Source of the DNA: Methanocorpusculum sp.
Lineage (GTDB): Archaea > Halobacteriota > Methanomicrobia > Methanomicrobiales > Methanocorpusculaceae
Direction of reading: 5' to 3'
Assembly: GCA_017555685.1 (NCBI GenBank)
Contig: JAFZFW010000167.1
Coordinates: forward strand, 1 to 7,633
DNA: 7,633 bases
Both the position numbers and the translations under genes were made by a program. This document shows, one piece after another, positions 1 to 4,844 of the stretch; the first letter of the stretch is position 1; every line of letters begins with the position of its first letter. Under the pieces are notes generated by a model. That model searched no databases, was not told the origin of the DNA, and saw only the letters and a list, made by a program, of their open reading frames with translations.

Positions 1-369
1 AATATTCTGATGTGTATGACCGGCATTGGAAATACCAAAGAGGATATGGAACGCCTGTTGTCCGCACTCAAGGAAATTGCCGCATCCTATCCGCTTGCAG
101 AAGGCAAAAAGCAGACACCGCCGGCAGTTCTTGAAGCACGCTTCGAGCTGTGTGCCGTTCCGGCAAAGAAGGAACGCGTCCCGCTGGAGATGGGGGCTGG
201 AAGAATCTGTGCATCATCCATTATCCCGTATCCGCCGGGAATCCCGTTCATCTGCCCGGGCGAACGGATAACTGAAGAAGTCATCACCTACATTAAGGCA
301 CTCAGAGATGCGGGAGAAAAGGTTATCGGCGTAAATGCCGAAGGGGAAATTGTTGTCGGGGCGGAATAA
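1..369 (+). CDS. Orn/Lys/Arg decarboxylase, C-terminal end (5' partial)
   Basis: This is the last 122 residues of a protein that begins outside the window; the frame is open from base 1 and ends at TAA 367-369. The fragment matches the C-terminal domain of fold-type I, PLP-dependent ornithine/lysine/arginine decarboxylases: an N-terminal TGIGNTKEDMERLLSAL stretch (the family's 'T-G-D-T-xE..LL.AL' region) and the hallmark PYPPGIP followed by CPGE at about residues 76-87. The family removes the alpha-carboxyl group of a basic amino acid to make putrescine, cadaverine or agmatine in the cytoplasm; the PLP lysine lies upstream and is not visible, so substrate cannot be assigned. Methanogens are known for using a pyruvoyl-type arginine decarboxylase, so a PLP enzyme may be an acquired or additional one (inference). 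It is convergent with the small gene at 380-541, only 10 bases away. Confidence 0.85.
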   Translation, partial: NILMCMTGIGNTKEDMERLLSALKEIAASYPLAEGKKQTPPAVLEARFELCAVPAKKERVPLEMGAGRICASSIIPYPPGIPFICPGERITEEVITYIKALRDAGEKVIGVNAEGEIVVGAE

Positions 370-381
370 ACCCCTGTTTTT
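358..381 (+). terminator. weak terminator after the decarboxylase
   Basis: A GGGG (358-361) / CCCC (371-374) pair brackets the stop codon and is followed by TG and a five-T run (377-381). Archaeal termination relies mainly on T-runs, so the tract is plausible, but the stem is short and the loop is nine bases. Confidence 0.4.
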
Positions 382-541
382 ATTTTGCCAGAAGATGGTT
401 TGCCACGCGGATGACTAAGCATTCGCCGGTTGAGAGTTCATAGATAGTATCGGCTTTTTTATCATATTTTGCATCAGCACGCCAGAACTTACAGGCTTTT
501 CCCATACAGCGTTCTTTGGTTATCGGACAAATGTTCCCCAT
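380..541 (-). CDS. small Cys-motif protein, 53 residues
   Basis: An ATG at 541 (minus strand) opens a 53-codon frame ending in TAA at 380-382. The product starts MGNICPITKERCMGKACKFW and carries Cys at 5, 12, 17 and 41. The spacing C-P-x5-C-x4-C-x2-W looks like a compact metal-binding or Fe-S-type knuckle, and the fourth Cys (after STGE) could complete a four-ligand site. The rest is a charged middle and a short hydrophobic C-terminus (ECLVIRVANHLL). No function is assigned; a small zinc protein or a regulatory partner is possible. Support for a real gene: regular codon use similar to neighbours, an ordered Cys pattern, and an AT-rich TATA-like element (568-577) about 30 bases upstream of the ATG with no SD between, as expected for a nearly leaderless transcript. 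It is divergent from the acetyltransferase at 599 and convergent with the decarboxylase. Confidence 0.7.
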   Translation of the reverse strand: MGNICPITKERCMGKACKFWRADAKYDKKADTIYELSTGECLVIRVANHLLAK

Positions 542-566
542 GTAGGTAAAAATGGGAGGTATCAGG

Positions 567-577
567 TATTAAATATT
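567..577. promoter_or_regulatory. TATA-like element serving two divergent genes
   Basis: The stretch TATTAAATATT is almost symmetric, so it reads as a TATA box on both strands. Its centre is about 27 bases before the ATG at 599 on the plus strand and about 31 bases before the ATG at 541 on the minus strand. Those are the distances expected for leaderless or near-leaderless archaeal transcripts. No other good TATA candidate lies between the two genes. Confidence 0.5.
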
Positions 578-598
578 GGCTCTTCCAATCTTATCAGA

Positions 599-1087
599 AT
601 GAGTGTTACTGTCCGACCGTATGAGCCAAAAGACCTGCCGGCGATTACTGCCATCTGGAATGAGATTGTTCTGGAAGGAAATGCATTCCCGCAGGATGTT
701 CCGCTGGATTCTTTTTCTGCCGCGGAGTTTTTTGCGATGCAGAGCAGGACTGCAGTCGCTGAAGAGGATGGCAGAATCGTCGGACTCTACATCCTTCATC
801 CAAATAATGTGGGGCGATGCGGACATATTGCGAATGCAAGTTACGGTGTTGCTGCATCTGCCCGCGGAAAAGGTGTTGGTGAGAAGTTAGTACTCGACTC
901 GCTTGCGGCAGGAAAAGAACTTGGATTCTGCATTCTGCAGTTCAACGCGGTTGTCAAAACCAATGAGCGTGCGGTACGTCTCTATACAAAACTCGGATTC
1001 ACCCCGCTCGGCGTAATCCCGAAAGGATTCTACATGAAGGACGGGCACTTTGAAGATATCATCCCGTTCTGCAAGGAGTTACTATGA
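599..1087 (+). CDS. GNAT family N-acetyltransferase
   Basis: A 162-residue protein with the full single-domain GNAT fold. It begins with the beta1 segment VTVRPYEPKDLPAI (3-16). The acetyl-CoA pyrophosphate-binding loop is R89-G-K-G-V-G94 after the SYGVAASA strand. The C-terminal NERAVRLYTKLGF block (122-134) is typical of motif B. GNAT enzymes move an acetyl group from acetyl-CoA to an amine; the overall pattern (N-terminal IWNEIV, LGF, F-Y-M-K-D-G near the end) suggests a small-molecule or phosphinothricin-type branch, but the substrate cannot be told from sequence. The start at 599 is chosen because no ATG, GTG or TTG lies in frame upstream as far as the divergent gene and the TATA element sits at -27, implying a leaderless message; GGGAGG at 554-559 is too far (about 40 bases) to act as its SD. 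The stop overlaps the next start in ATGA. Confidence 0.88.
   Translation: MSVTVRPYEPKDLPAITAIWNEIVLEGNAFPQDVPLDSFSAAEFFAMQSRTAVAEEDGRIVGLYILHPNNVGRCGHIANASYGVAASARGKGVGEKLVLDSLAAGKELGFCILQFNAVVKTNERAVRLYTKLGFTPLGVIPKGFYMKDGHFEDIIPFCKELL
1073..1078 (+). promoter_or_regulatory. SD site for the small membrane protein
   Basis: AAGGAG sits within the last codons of the acetyltransferase, five bases before the ATG at 1084. It supports translation of the overlapping downstream gene from the same message. Confidence 0.7.
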
Positions 1088-1254
1088 AGAAAATTCTCTT
1101 TGGTATTGCCTTAATCCTCTTTGGATTCTATGCAACATATGTTGGAACGATTTCCGGAGACGGAATCTTCGAACTCATCGGGCTTGGCTGTTCCCTGCTT
1201 GGTCTGGTGTTCTCAGTAATCGGGTTCTTCAGCAAATCCCAAAACACCCAATAA
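1084..1254 (+). CDS. small two-helix membrane protein, 56 residues
   Basis: ATG at 1084 overlaps the stop of the acetyltransferase (ATGA) and is preceded by AAGGAG at five-base spacing; the frame ends in TAA at 1252-1254. The product has a Lys-Lys N-terminus, one hydrophobic segment at about 4-21 (ILFGIALILFGFYATYV), a short polar turn with Ser-Gly-Asp-Gly near 24-27, and a second hydrophobic segment at about 29-49, then a polar tail ending KSQNTQ. This is a helical hairpin likely in the cytoplasmic membrane; the N-terminal segment lacks a clear cleavage site. Family and function are not recognised. Translational coupling to the GNAT gene suggests co-production, though a working partnership is only inferred. 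Small hairpin proteins of this sort are common and poorly described in methanogens. Confidence 0.75.
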   Translation: MKKILFGIALILFGFYATYVGTISGDGIFELIGLGCSLLGLVFSVIGFFSKSQNTQ

Positions 1255-1261
1255 CTTTTTT
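1255..1261 (+). terminator. T-run terminator after the GNAT unit
   Basis: A six-T run (1256-1261) starts two bases after the stop codon of the small membrane protein. There is no convincing stem before it, which fits archaeal T-run termination. Confidence 0.5.
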
Positions 1262-1404
1262 CGTATTTCAAAAGTATCTCTAAAGGATTTACTGTTTAGG
1301 AAGAGCAAAATGTCTCCGTATTGAAAAACCATACGGTAAGAGAAGATTCTGCCCTCTCCGGCCAGTGGGTTCGGGCGATAAAAAAAATTGTATTGGGGAG
1401 AGAT
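1262..1404. other. convergent gap holding a hairpin and a T-run
   Basis: No coding frame with support is seen between the GNAT unit and rps6e. The gap contains a perfect six-base-pair hairpin, CCGTAT (1316-1321) and ATACGG (1331-1336) with a nine-base loop, and further on the A8 tract that is the minus-strand T-run. The hairpin has no adjoining T-run, so its role is unclear; it may mark the end of either transcript. Confidence 0.5.
1380..1387 (-). terminator. T8 terminator of rps6e
   Basis: Eight consecutive A on the plus strand form a T8 run on the minus strand, starting about 17 bases after the rps6e stop codon. This is the expected archaeal termination signal for the infB-rps6e transcript. 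Confidence 0.65.
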
Positions 1405-1803
1405 TTATTCTGCTGCCGGTTCTTCGCCGCCGAAGATTTCTGCAAGGGTCTTCTCGCCGTATGCAGTAATCTTTGCGTTGACCTGAACGAAGTCCGGTGC
1501 GATTTCAGAGCCGCGCTGGGTCTTTCTTCTTCTCTGACCGTTGTGGTCGGCGTGGAAGCCGAAACCGTCAGAGAGAAGGAGTCTTCTCTTTCCGTTTCCT
1601 GGGAGGTCTGCACGTGCCGGGGTTCCGGTCTTGTCAGATCCGCCGGTGATGGTGATCTTGTATCCTGCAAGTCCGAACGGGGTTCCGTCGATTTCAGTTC
1701 CGATGGTCTTTCCGATGATTGCACCTGCTGCTGCGCCGGTTGCATCGATGTTGTATGCCTTTCCGGTCTGTGGGTCAGAAAGGACGACTTTTAAATCTGC
1801 CAT
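1405..1803 (-). CDS. rps6e: 30S ribosomal protein S6e
   Basis: A 132-residue protein, the usual length for archaeal S6e (the eukaryotic protein is longer because of a phosphorylated tail that is absent here). It starts MADLKVVLSDPQTGKAY, typical of the family. The core signature is at about 73-93: LLLSDGFGFH, then GQRRRKTQRG, the basic loop expected to contact rRNA, followed by EIAPDFVQVNAKI. It is a structural component of the small ribosomal subunit. The ATG at 1803 has an SD nine bases upstream. The gene lies 71 bases after the infB stop on the same strand with no T-run between, so read-through from infB is likely, but a TATA box overlapping the end of infB gives it a promoter of its own. 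The tail is acidic (GGEEPAAE). Confidence 0.96.
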   Translation of the reverse strand: MADLKVVLSDPQTGKAYNIDATGAAAGAIIGKTIGTEIDGTPFGLAGYKITITGGSDKTGTPARADLPGNGKRRLLLSDGFGFHADHNGQRRRKTQRGSEIAPDFVQVNAKITAYGEKTLAEIFGGEEPAAE

Positions 1804-1812
1804 TATTATTAC

Positions 1813-1820
1813 ATCTCCTC
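1813..1820 (-). promoter_or_regulatory. SD site of rps6e
   Basis: GAGGAGAT on the minus strand lies nine bases before the ATG at 1803 and supports that start over any downstream alternative. Confidence 0.7.
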
Positions 1821-1866
1821 GATATCTATTTGTGATTCCGAAGTACCTATATTATTGGTTCTAACT

Positions 1867-1874
1867 TATTTATA
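1867..1874 (-). promoter_or_regulatory. TATA box of rps6e, touching the infB stop codon
   Basis: TATAAATA on the minus strand is immediately next to the infB stop (1875-1877). It predicts a start of transcription near 1845 and a leader of about 40 bases that contains the SD. A second AT-rich patch (ATAATATA near 1848-1856) is a weaker alternative. Confidence 0.5.
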
Positions 1875-3644
1875 CTATTTTCCCCAGAAGGGCTGTGTTC
1901 TGCGATGCAGAGCAACGTACTCTTCGAGTGCTTCAACTGTTCCTGCATTGAGGGATTTAATCATCTCGGTCTCTAATACCTTGACATGGCGTTCCGGAAC
2001 GGCGACGTATAACACATCTCCAACGTCAATCTGGCGTCCGATTGTAACTCCGTCGATAGAAACTGCGACTTCTGCTCCTTCCTTTGCCTCGGAGACATTT
2101 TCCTTGTTCAGCTTAATCTGCTTGACCTCACCGACAATCTTACCCTCGCGCGTCATAACGTCCACTCTTGGACGCAGTGTTCCGCCTAAAACGCGCACAC
2201 CGACAACTGCCGGTCCGCTCTGGCGGAAGACACAGTCCGGGAGAAGCGTAATCTTTGCCGGAAGGACGACGGTCTCGAAACGCTTTGCTTCCTTTGCACG
2301 CTCAAGCTCGTCGCGCCACTCGATGTAGTCGTCGATTAACTTGTAGATAACACGGTTGGAGAAGATCTTGACGTCGCTGTCGCCTTCATTAACCATTGCT
2401 TCTGCATCCGGAAGCATCGGGACGTTGAAGAGCAGAGCTGTCTTGTAGTTGTCTTCCTTCATGACACCGATTTCAATTAAATCACGGCGGGAGAGCGGGC
2501 CGACATCTGCACGCATAATCGGGATACCTTTCTCTTCCAGTTCCTTGGAGAGTGCTTCGAGTGCACCGATGGTGTCTGCACGAACAGAGATTCCGACCTC
2601 GGAGAACTTGACGTTAATCTCCTGCATTTCTTCCTCAATCCGGGTAAGTGTCTCGTCCTTGTTTCCGCGGATGACACGAATCGGAGAACCGGCAACAACG
2701 CCTGCGAGGTTTGGTGCAGTAATCTTGACACCAGCTGCTGCGGTAACGGACTTTACTCTCTGGAACTTGTCCTCGATTAAAATCTCCTGCATCGGACGCG
2801 GCTGAAGCAGTGCTCTGACCTTGGTGGAGATTGCTCCGTCTGCCGTGGCGATTCCAATCTCATCGCCAATGCTGATGATACCATCGTAGAGAATGACATC
2901 GAGTGTTGTGCCAAGACCCTTCTCTTCCTTGACCTCAAGGACAGTTCCGACACCCGGTCCTTCGACAGTGGTCTTGAGACCTTCAGTTAAGAATCTCTGG
3001 GCGAGACCGATCATGACCATTAAGAGATCGCCGATACCTTCGCCGGTCATACTGCTGACCGGAACAATCACAAGGTTTCTCTGGAAGTCAGAGACACGGT
3101 CGAAACGCTCGGAGTTGAATCCCATCTCTGCGAGTTTTCCAACTAACTCGTAGACTTTGGTCTCACAGTCCATCTGAACGCGTTCGCTCTGGTTCTTGAA
3201 CGTCTTCATGAAGGATGCGTTCGGTGTCTGGCGCCATCCTGGAATCTTGTCGAGTTTGGTTGCGGCGATAACAAACGGGGTCTTACAGTTTCTTAAAATC
3301 TGTAATGCCTCGATGGTCTGCTGTTTGAATCCTTCGTTTACATCAACGACAAGGATTGCAATGTCTGCCAGTGCTCCTCCGCGTGCGCGAAGCGTGGTGA
3401 ATGCATGGTGTCCCGGTGTGTCGATGAATAACAGTCCCGGCACATTGGTCTTGATTTTACCTAAGTCTCCGTTCAGCTTGACAATCGAGTCAAGCGGGAT
3501 GAGCGTTGCACCGATATGCTGGGTGATAGCTCCTGCTTCTCCTGCGGTGACTTTTGACCCGCGAATCCGGTCAAGCAGTGATGTTTTACCGTGATCTACG
3601 TGTCCAAGGACGCAGACAATCGGCGTTCGTAAATGTTCTGCCAT
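1875..3644 (-). CDS. infB: translation initiation factor aIF5B (IF-2 homologue)
   Basis: A 589-residue GTPase, normal length for archaeal aIF5B, which lacks the long N-terminal extensions of bacterial IF2 and eukaryotic eIF5B. The G domain shows G1 GHVDHGKT (14-21), G3 DTPGH (75-79) with His79 in the catalytic position, G4 TKLD (129-132, in place of NKxD) and a G5-like SSM (197-199). Beta-barrel domain II follows (about 220-330, with GPGVGTVLEVKEEKGLG), then domain III (about 340-450) and the C-terminal barrel domain IV, which in the family binds the acceptor end of initiator tRNA. The protein promotes ribosomal subunit joining. No intein interrupts it. The ATG at 3644 is supported by a purine-rich SD nine bases upstream and a TATA box about 56 bases upstream. 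It is followed by rps6e in what is probably one operon. Confidence 0.97.
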   Translation of the reverse strand: MAEHLRTPIVCVLGHVDHGKTSLLDRIRGSKVTAGEAGAITQHIGATLIPLDSIVKLNGDLGKIKTNVPGLLFIDTPGHHAFTTLRARGGALADIAILVVDVNEGFKQQTIEALQILRNCKTPFVIAATKLDKIPGWRQTPNASFMKTFKNQSERVQMDCETKVYELVGKLAEMGFNSERFDRVSDFQRNLVIVPVSSMTGEGIGDLLMVMIGLAQRFLTEGLKTTVEGPGVGTVLEVKEEKGLGTTLDVILYDGIISIGDEIGIATADGAISTKVRALLQPRPMQEILIEDKFQRVKSVTAAAGVKITAPNLAGVVAGSPIRVIRGNKDETLTRIEEEMQEINVKFSEVGISVRADTIGALEALSKELEEKGIPIMRADVGPLSRRDLIEIGVMKEDNYKTALLFNVPMLPDAEAMVNEGDSDVKIFSNRVIYKLIDDYIEWRDELERAKEAKRFETVVLPAKITLLPDCVFRQSGPAVVGVRVLGGTLRPRVDVMTREGKIVGEVKQIKLNKENVSEAKEGAEVAVSIDGVTIGRQIDVGDVLYVAVPERHVKVLETEMIKSLNAGTVEALEEYVALHRRTQPFWGK

Positions 3645-3653
3645 ATGTATAAT

Positions 3654-3660
3654 CCCCCTC
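3654..3660 (-). promoter_or_regulatory. SD site of infB
   Basis: GAGGGGG on the minus strand, nine bases before the ATG at 3644. It fixes the infB start and shows that this message has a leader. Confidence 0.6.
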
Positions 3661-3664
3661 TTTC

Positions 3665-3682
3665 CGGCAGATAGTTCTGCCG
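3665..3682. promoter_or_regulatory. inverted repeat at the infB transcription start
   Basis: A perfect inverted repeat CGGCAG (3665-3670) - six bases - CTGCCG (3677-3682). It lies between the infB TATA box and the SD and covers the position where transcription should begin (about 3672-3678). It could be a repressor site or, if transcription begins a little earlier, an RNA hairpin just before the SD. Confidence 0.4.
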
Positions 3683-3695
3683 AAGATGAATACTG

Positions 3696-3705
3696 CTTAT
3701 ATATT
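3696..3705 (-). promoter_or_regulatory. TATA box of infB
   Basis: AATATATAAG on the minus strand is a good archaeal TATA match. It predicts a transcript start near 3675 and an infB leader of about 30 bases. Confidence 0.6.
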
Positions 3706-3743
3706 GGTGATACATGGTATTAAAAAGACTGGGGCTGGTCAAG

Positions 3744-3759
3744 GGATATGTTAATATCC
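3744..3759. repeat. inverted repeat upstream of tRNA-His
   Basis: GGATAT (3744-3749) and ATATCC (3754-3759) with a four-base spacer GTTA form a perfect palindrome between the divergent infB promoter and the tRNA promoter. Function is unknown; it could be a protein-binding site. Confidence 0.4.
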
Positions 3760-3773
3760 TAGTACGTCATATG

Positions 3774-3781
3774 TTATAGAG
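3774..3781 (+). promoter_or_regulatory. possible TATA box of tRNA-His
   Basis: TTATAGAG lies about 33 bases before the mature tRNA start, which would give a short 5' trailer for RNase P to remove. The match to consensus is moderate. Confidence 0.35.
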
Positions 3782-3810
3782 TATTTTGGCGATACGCTGA
3801 AATCTATCAT

Positions 3811-3883
3811 GCTAAGGTAGGGTAGCTGGACATCCTTTAAGACTGTGGATCTTTAGACCCGGGTTCGACCCCCGGCCTTGGCC
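3811..3883 (+). tRNA. tRNA-His (anticodon GTG)
   Basis: A 73-base cloverleaf without encoded CCA. The acceptor stem pairs GCTAAGG (3811-3817) with CCTTGGC (3876-3882), one G-U included. The D-arm has G10-T25, G11-C24 and G12-C23 with a loop containing A14, G18G19 and A21. The anticodon loop is C-T-GTG-G-A with GTG at 3845-3847. The T-arm is CCGGG / CCCGG around TTCGACC. Discriminator base 73 is C (3883), the histidine identity base. Base -1 is T, so the G-1 required for histidine charging is not in the gene and must be added after 5' processing, as Thg1-type enzymes do. The closing pair of the anticodon stem (27-43) is T-T, an irregularity. A five-T run follows at 3887-3891. Confidence 0.9.
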
Positions 3884-3886
3884 TTG

Positions 3887-3891
3887 TTTTT
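3887..3891 (+). terminator. T-run after tRNA-His
   Basis: Five T directly after the tRNA, followed by more T-rich sequence (TTTTCTTTTA at 3897-3906), fits archaeal termination of a single-gene tRNA unit. Confidence 0.5.
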
Positions 3892-3945
3892 CTGAGTTTT
3901 CTTTTATCACAAACATCTTAACGAATGTTTTCCAAATAATTCCTC

Positions 3946-4290
3946 ATGGGCTTCTTCGATGACTTAAAAGAAACCGCAAAATCCGAGATGGACGGTGTCA
4001 AAAAGAATGTGCGGGCAGTACAGCTTCAGTCGGAATTACATGACCTGAAGCGTGAGGAGCTGGGGATTTATGCGGCAATCGGACGCCTTGCAGTAGCTGC
4101 AGAAGGGATGGAAAAGTTCGGTGATGCCGGAGTGAAGCTTTTCGATGTTCAGGAGAGAATCCGTGCAAAAGCAGCCGAGCTTTCCGCGGTAAAAGGATTA
4201 CAGGATGTAAAAATCTGTCCGAACTGCGGAACGGAAATAATCGGGGATATGAATTTCTGCGGGAACTGCGGCACAAAGCTTGCGGAATAA
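3946..4290 (+). CDS. helical protein with C-terminal zinc ribbon
   Basis: A 114-residue protein. The first 85 residues are charged and helix-forming without membrane segments (MGFFDDLKETAKSEMDG, then a long helical stretch around 20-83 that may form a coiled coil). The last 25 residues form a zinc ribbon with C91-P-N-C94-G and C105-G-N-C108-G knuckles. Such domains usually bind one zinc ion and support protein contacts. The N-terminal part, with FFDDLKE at the start, resembles small bacterial and archaeal zinc-ribbon proteins of unknown role; function is not assigned. No SD is visible before the ATG (AATTCCTC precedes it), so the message is probably leaderless or short-leadered; the T-rich stretch at 3897-3907 may hold its TATA element. 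It is convergent with rimI, with a 31-base gap. Confidence 0.82.
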   Translation: MGFFDDLKETAKSEMDGVKKNVRAVQLQSELHDLKREELGIYAAIGRLAVAAEGMEKFGDAGVKLFDVQERIRAKAAELSAVKGLQDVKICPNCGTEIIGDMNFCGNCGTKLAE

Positions 4291-4300
4291 ATAGGATAAT

Positions 4301-4332
4301 GCGGGTTCTGTTTCGTCTTTATTAGAACCAGC
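4301..4332. terminator. imperfect hairpin at the convergent stop codons
   Basis: GCGGGTTCT (4301-4309) can pair with AGAACCAGC (4324-4332) with one mismatch around a T-rich loop. It overlaps the rimI stop codon and sits in the 31-base gap between convergent genes, so it may end both transcripts. Long loop and lack of a clean T-run keep this tentative. Confidence 0.25.
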
Positions 4333-4804
4333 GCATCATAACGACGGCATCTTCACCGTCTGAATAATAGCCGCCAAACACAATCACGTCTTCATAGTCG
4401 AGGCGCTCATAGAATCCGTGGGCACTTGTATTACTTTTTCTGACCTCAAGACTGCATGCCCGGCAGCCTTCGAGGAAGAAGTCGCGCTCGACTCTGCGCA
4501 GGAGAAGCCGTCCGATGCCGAACCCCCGCATCTCAGGGCTTACTGCAATATTGCAGACATGTCCGTATTTTTCCTCATCGGTCTCCTCGATTGCTCCTGC
4601 GGAAAAGCCGATAATCCGCCCGTCAGCTTCTGCGACATAGAATGATGTCAGATAGAGTGTCATCATCTCTATCATCGCCTTGTAATCCCAGGGGTCGTTA
4701 AAACAGAGAAGCTCAATCCGGTAGATGTCCGGGATGTCCTCTAATGTCGCCTTGCGGATTGTACATCCGGCACGGGTTCCGCCAACACCATTTACAATTA
4801 CCAT
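4322..4804 (-). CDS. rimI: RimI-like ribosomal/protein N-terminal acetyltransferase
   Basis: A 160-residue GNAT protein. After a 14-residue lead it reads CTIRKATLEDIPDIYRIELL (14-33) and then CFNDPW, the substrate-side pattern of RimI/Ard1 enzymes. Acetyl-CoA binding is marked by NIAVSPEMRGFGIGRLLL (85-102) with R93-G-F-G-I-G98. Motif B is EVRKSNTSAHGFYERLDY (about 120-137), and the end YYSDGEDAVVMM is typical of RimI. The family acetylates protein N-termini in the cytoplasm; in archaea a single such enzyme often handles many proteins, including ribosomal ones. The ATG at 4804 is the only start in reach, has no SD, and a TATA-like element lies about 32 bases upstream, so the message is nearly leaderless. 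It is divergent from the DUF1015 gene across 40 bases. The symbol is by similarity. Confidence 0.85.
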   Translation of the reverse strand: MVIVNGVGGTRAGCTIRKATLEDIPDIYRIELLCFNDPWDYKAMIEMMTLYLTSFYVAEADGRIIGFSAGAIEETDEEKYGHVCNIAVSPEMRGFGIGRLLLRRVERDFFLEGCRACSLEVRKSNTSAHGFYERLDYEDVIVFGGYYSDGEDAVVMMRWF

Positions 4805-4808
4805 CTGC

Positions 4809-4820
4809 TATTTTACTATT
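4809..4820 (+). promoter_or_regulatory. possible TATA box of the DUF1015 gene
   Basis: TATTTTACTATT is centred about 30 bases before the ATG at 4845 and would give a leaderless message. It coincides with the expected start of the divergent rimI transcript, so the two promoters overlap. Confidence 0.35.
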
Positions 4821-4831
4821 GAACTCCAAAC

Positions 4832-4840
4832 AAATATATC
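4832..4840 (-). promoter_or_regulatory. possible TATA box of rimI
   Basis: GATATATTT on the minus strand is centred about 32 bases upstream of the rimI ATG, in the spacer shared with the DUF1015 gene, and ends five bases from that gene's start codon. Confidence 0.4.
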
Positions 4841-4844
4841 ATAT

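Noticed and set aside
554..559. GGGAGG as the SD of the GNAT gene
   Set aside because: It is about 40 bases before the ATG, and the TATA box lies between the two, so it would not be in the transcript.
1050..1283. 77-residue plus-strand frame
   Set aside because: It overlaps the small membrane protein in another frame; the 1084 frame has an SD, a coupled start and two clean hydrophobic segments, this one has none of these.
1321..1794. 157-residue frame on the plus strand
   Set aside because: It runs antisense to rps6e over nearly its whole length, is rich in Ser/Cys/Val without domain pattern, and S6e on the other strand is certain.
1855..3594. Several long plus-strand frames (1855-2328, 2449-2805, 2893-3153, 3196-3594)
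   Set aside because: All are antisense to infB and have the Ser/Arg/Pro-rich composition of shadow frames; no family resemblance.
1875..3644. Intein in infB
   Set aside because: The protein has standard archaeal length and the G motifs are continuous.
3707..3810. Possible C/D-box small RNA upstream of tRNA-His
   Set aside because: There is a CTGA near 3797 but no proper RTGATGA C box at a suitable distance.
3844..3846. Reading the tRNA anticodon as TGT (Thr)
   Set aside because: That alignment puts C at position 33 and breaks A21; shifting by one gives U33, A21 and C73, all consistent with histidine.
4725..4844. 40-residue N-terminal extension of the DUF1015 protein
   Set aside because: It is antisense to the start of rimI, lies upstream of the predicted promoter, and the family begins at the YPFKGL segment coded from 4845.
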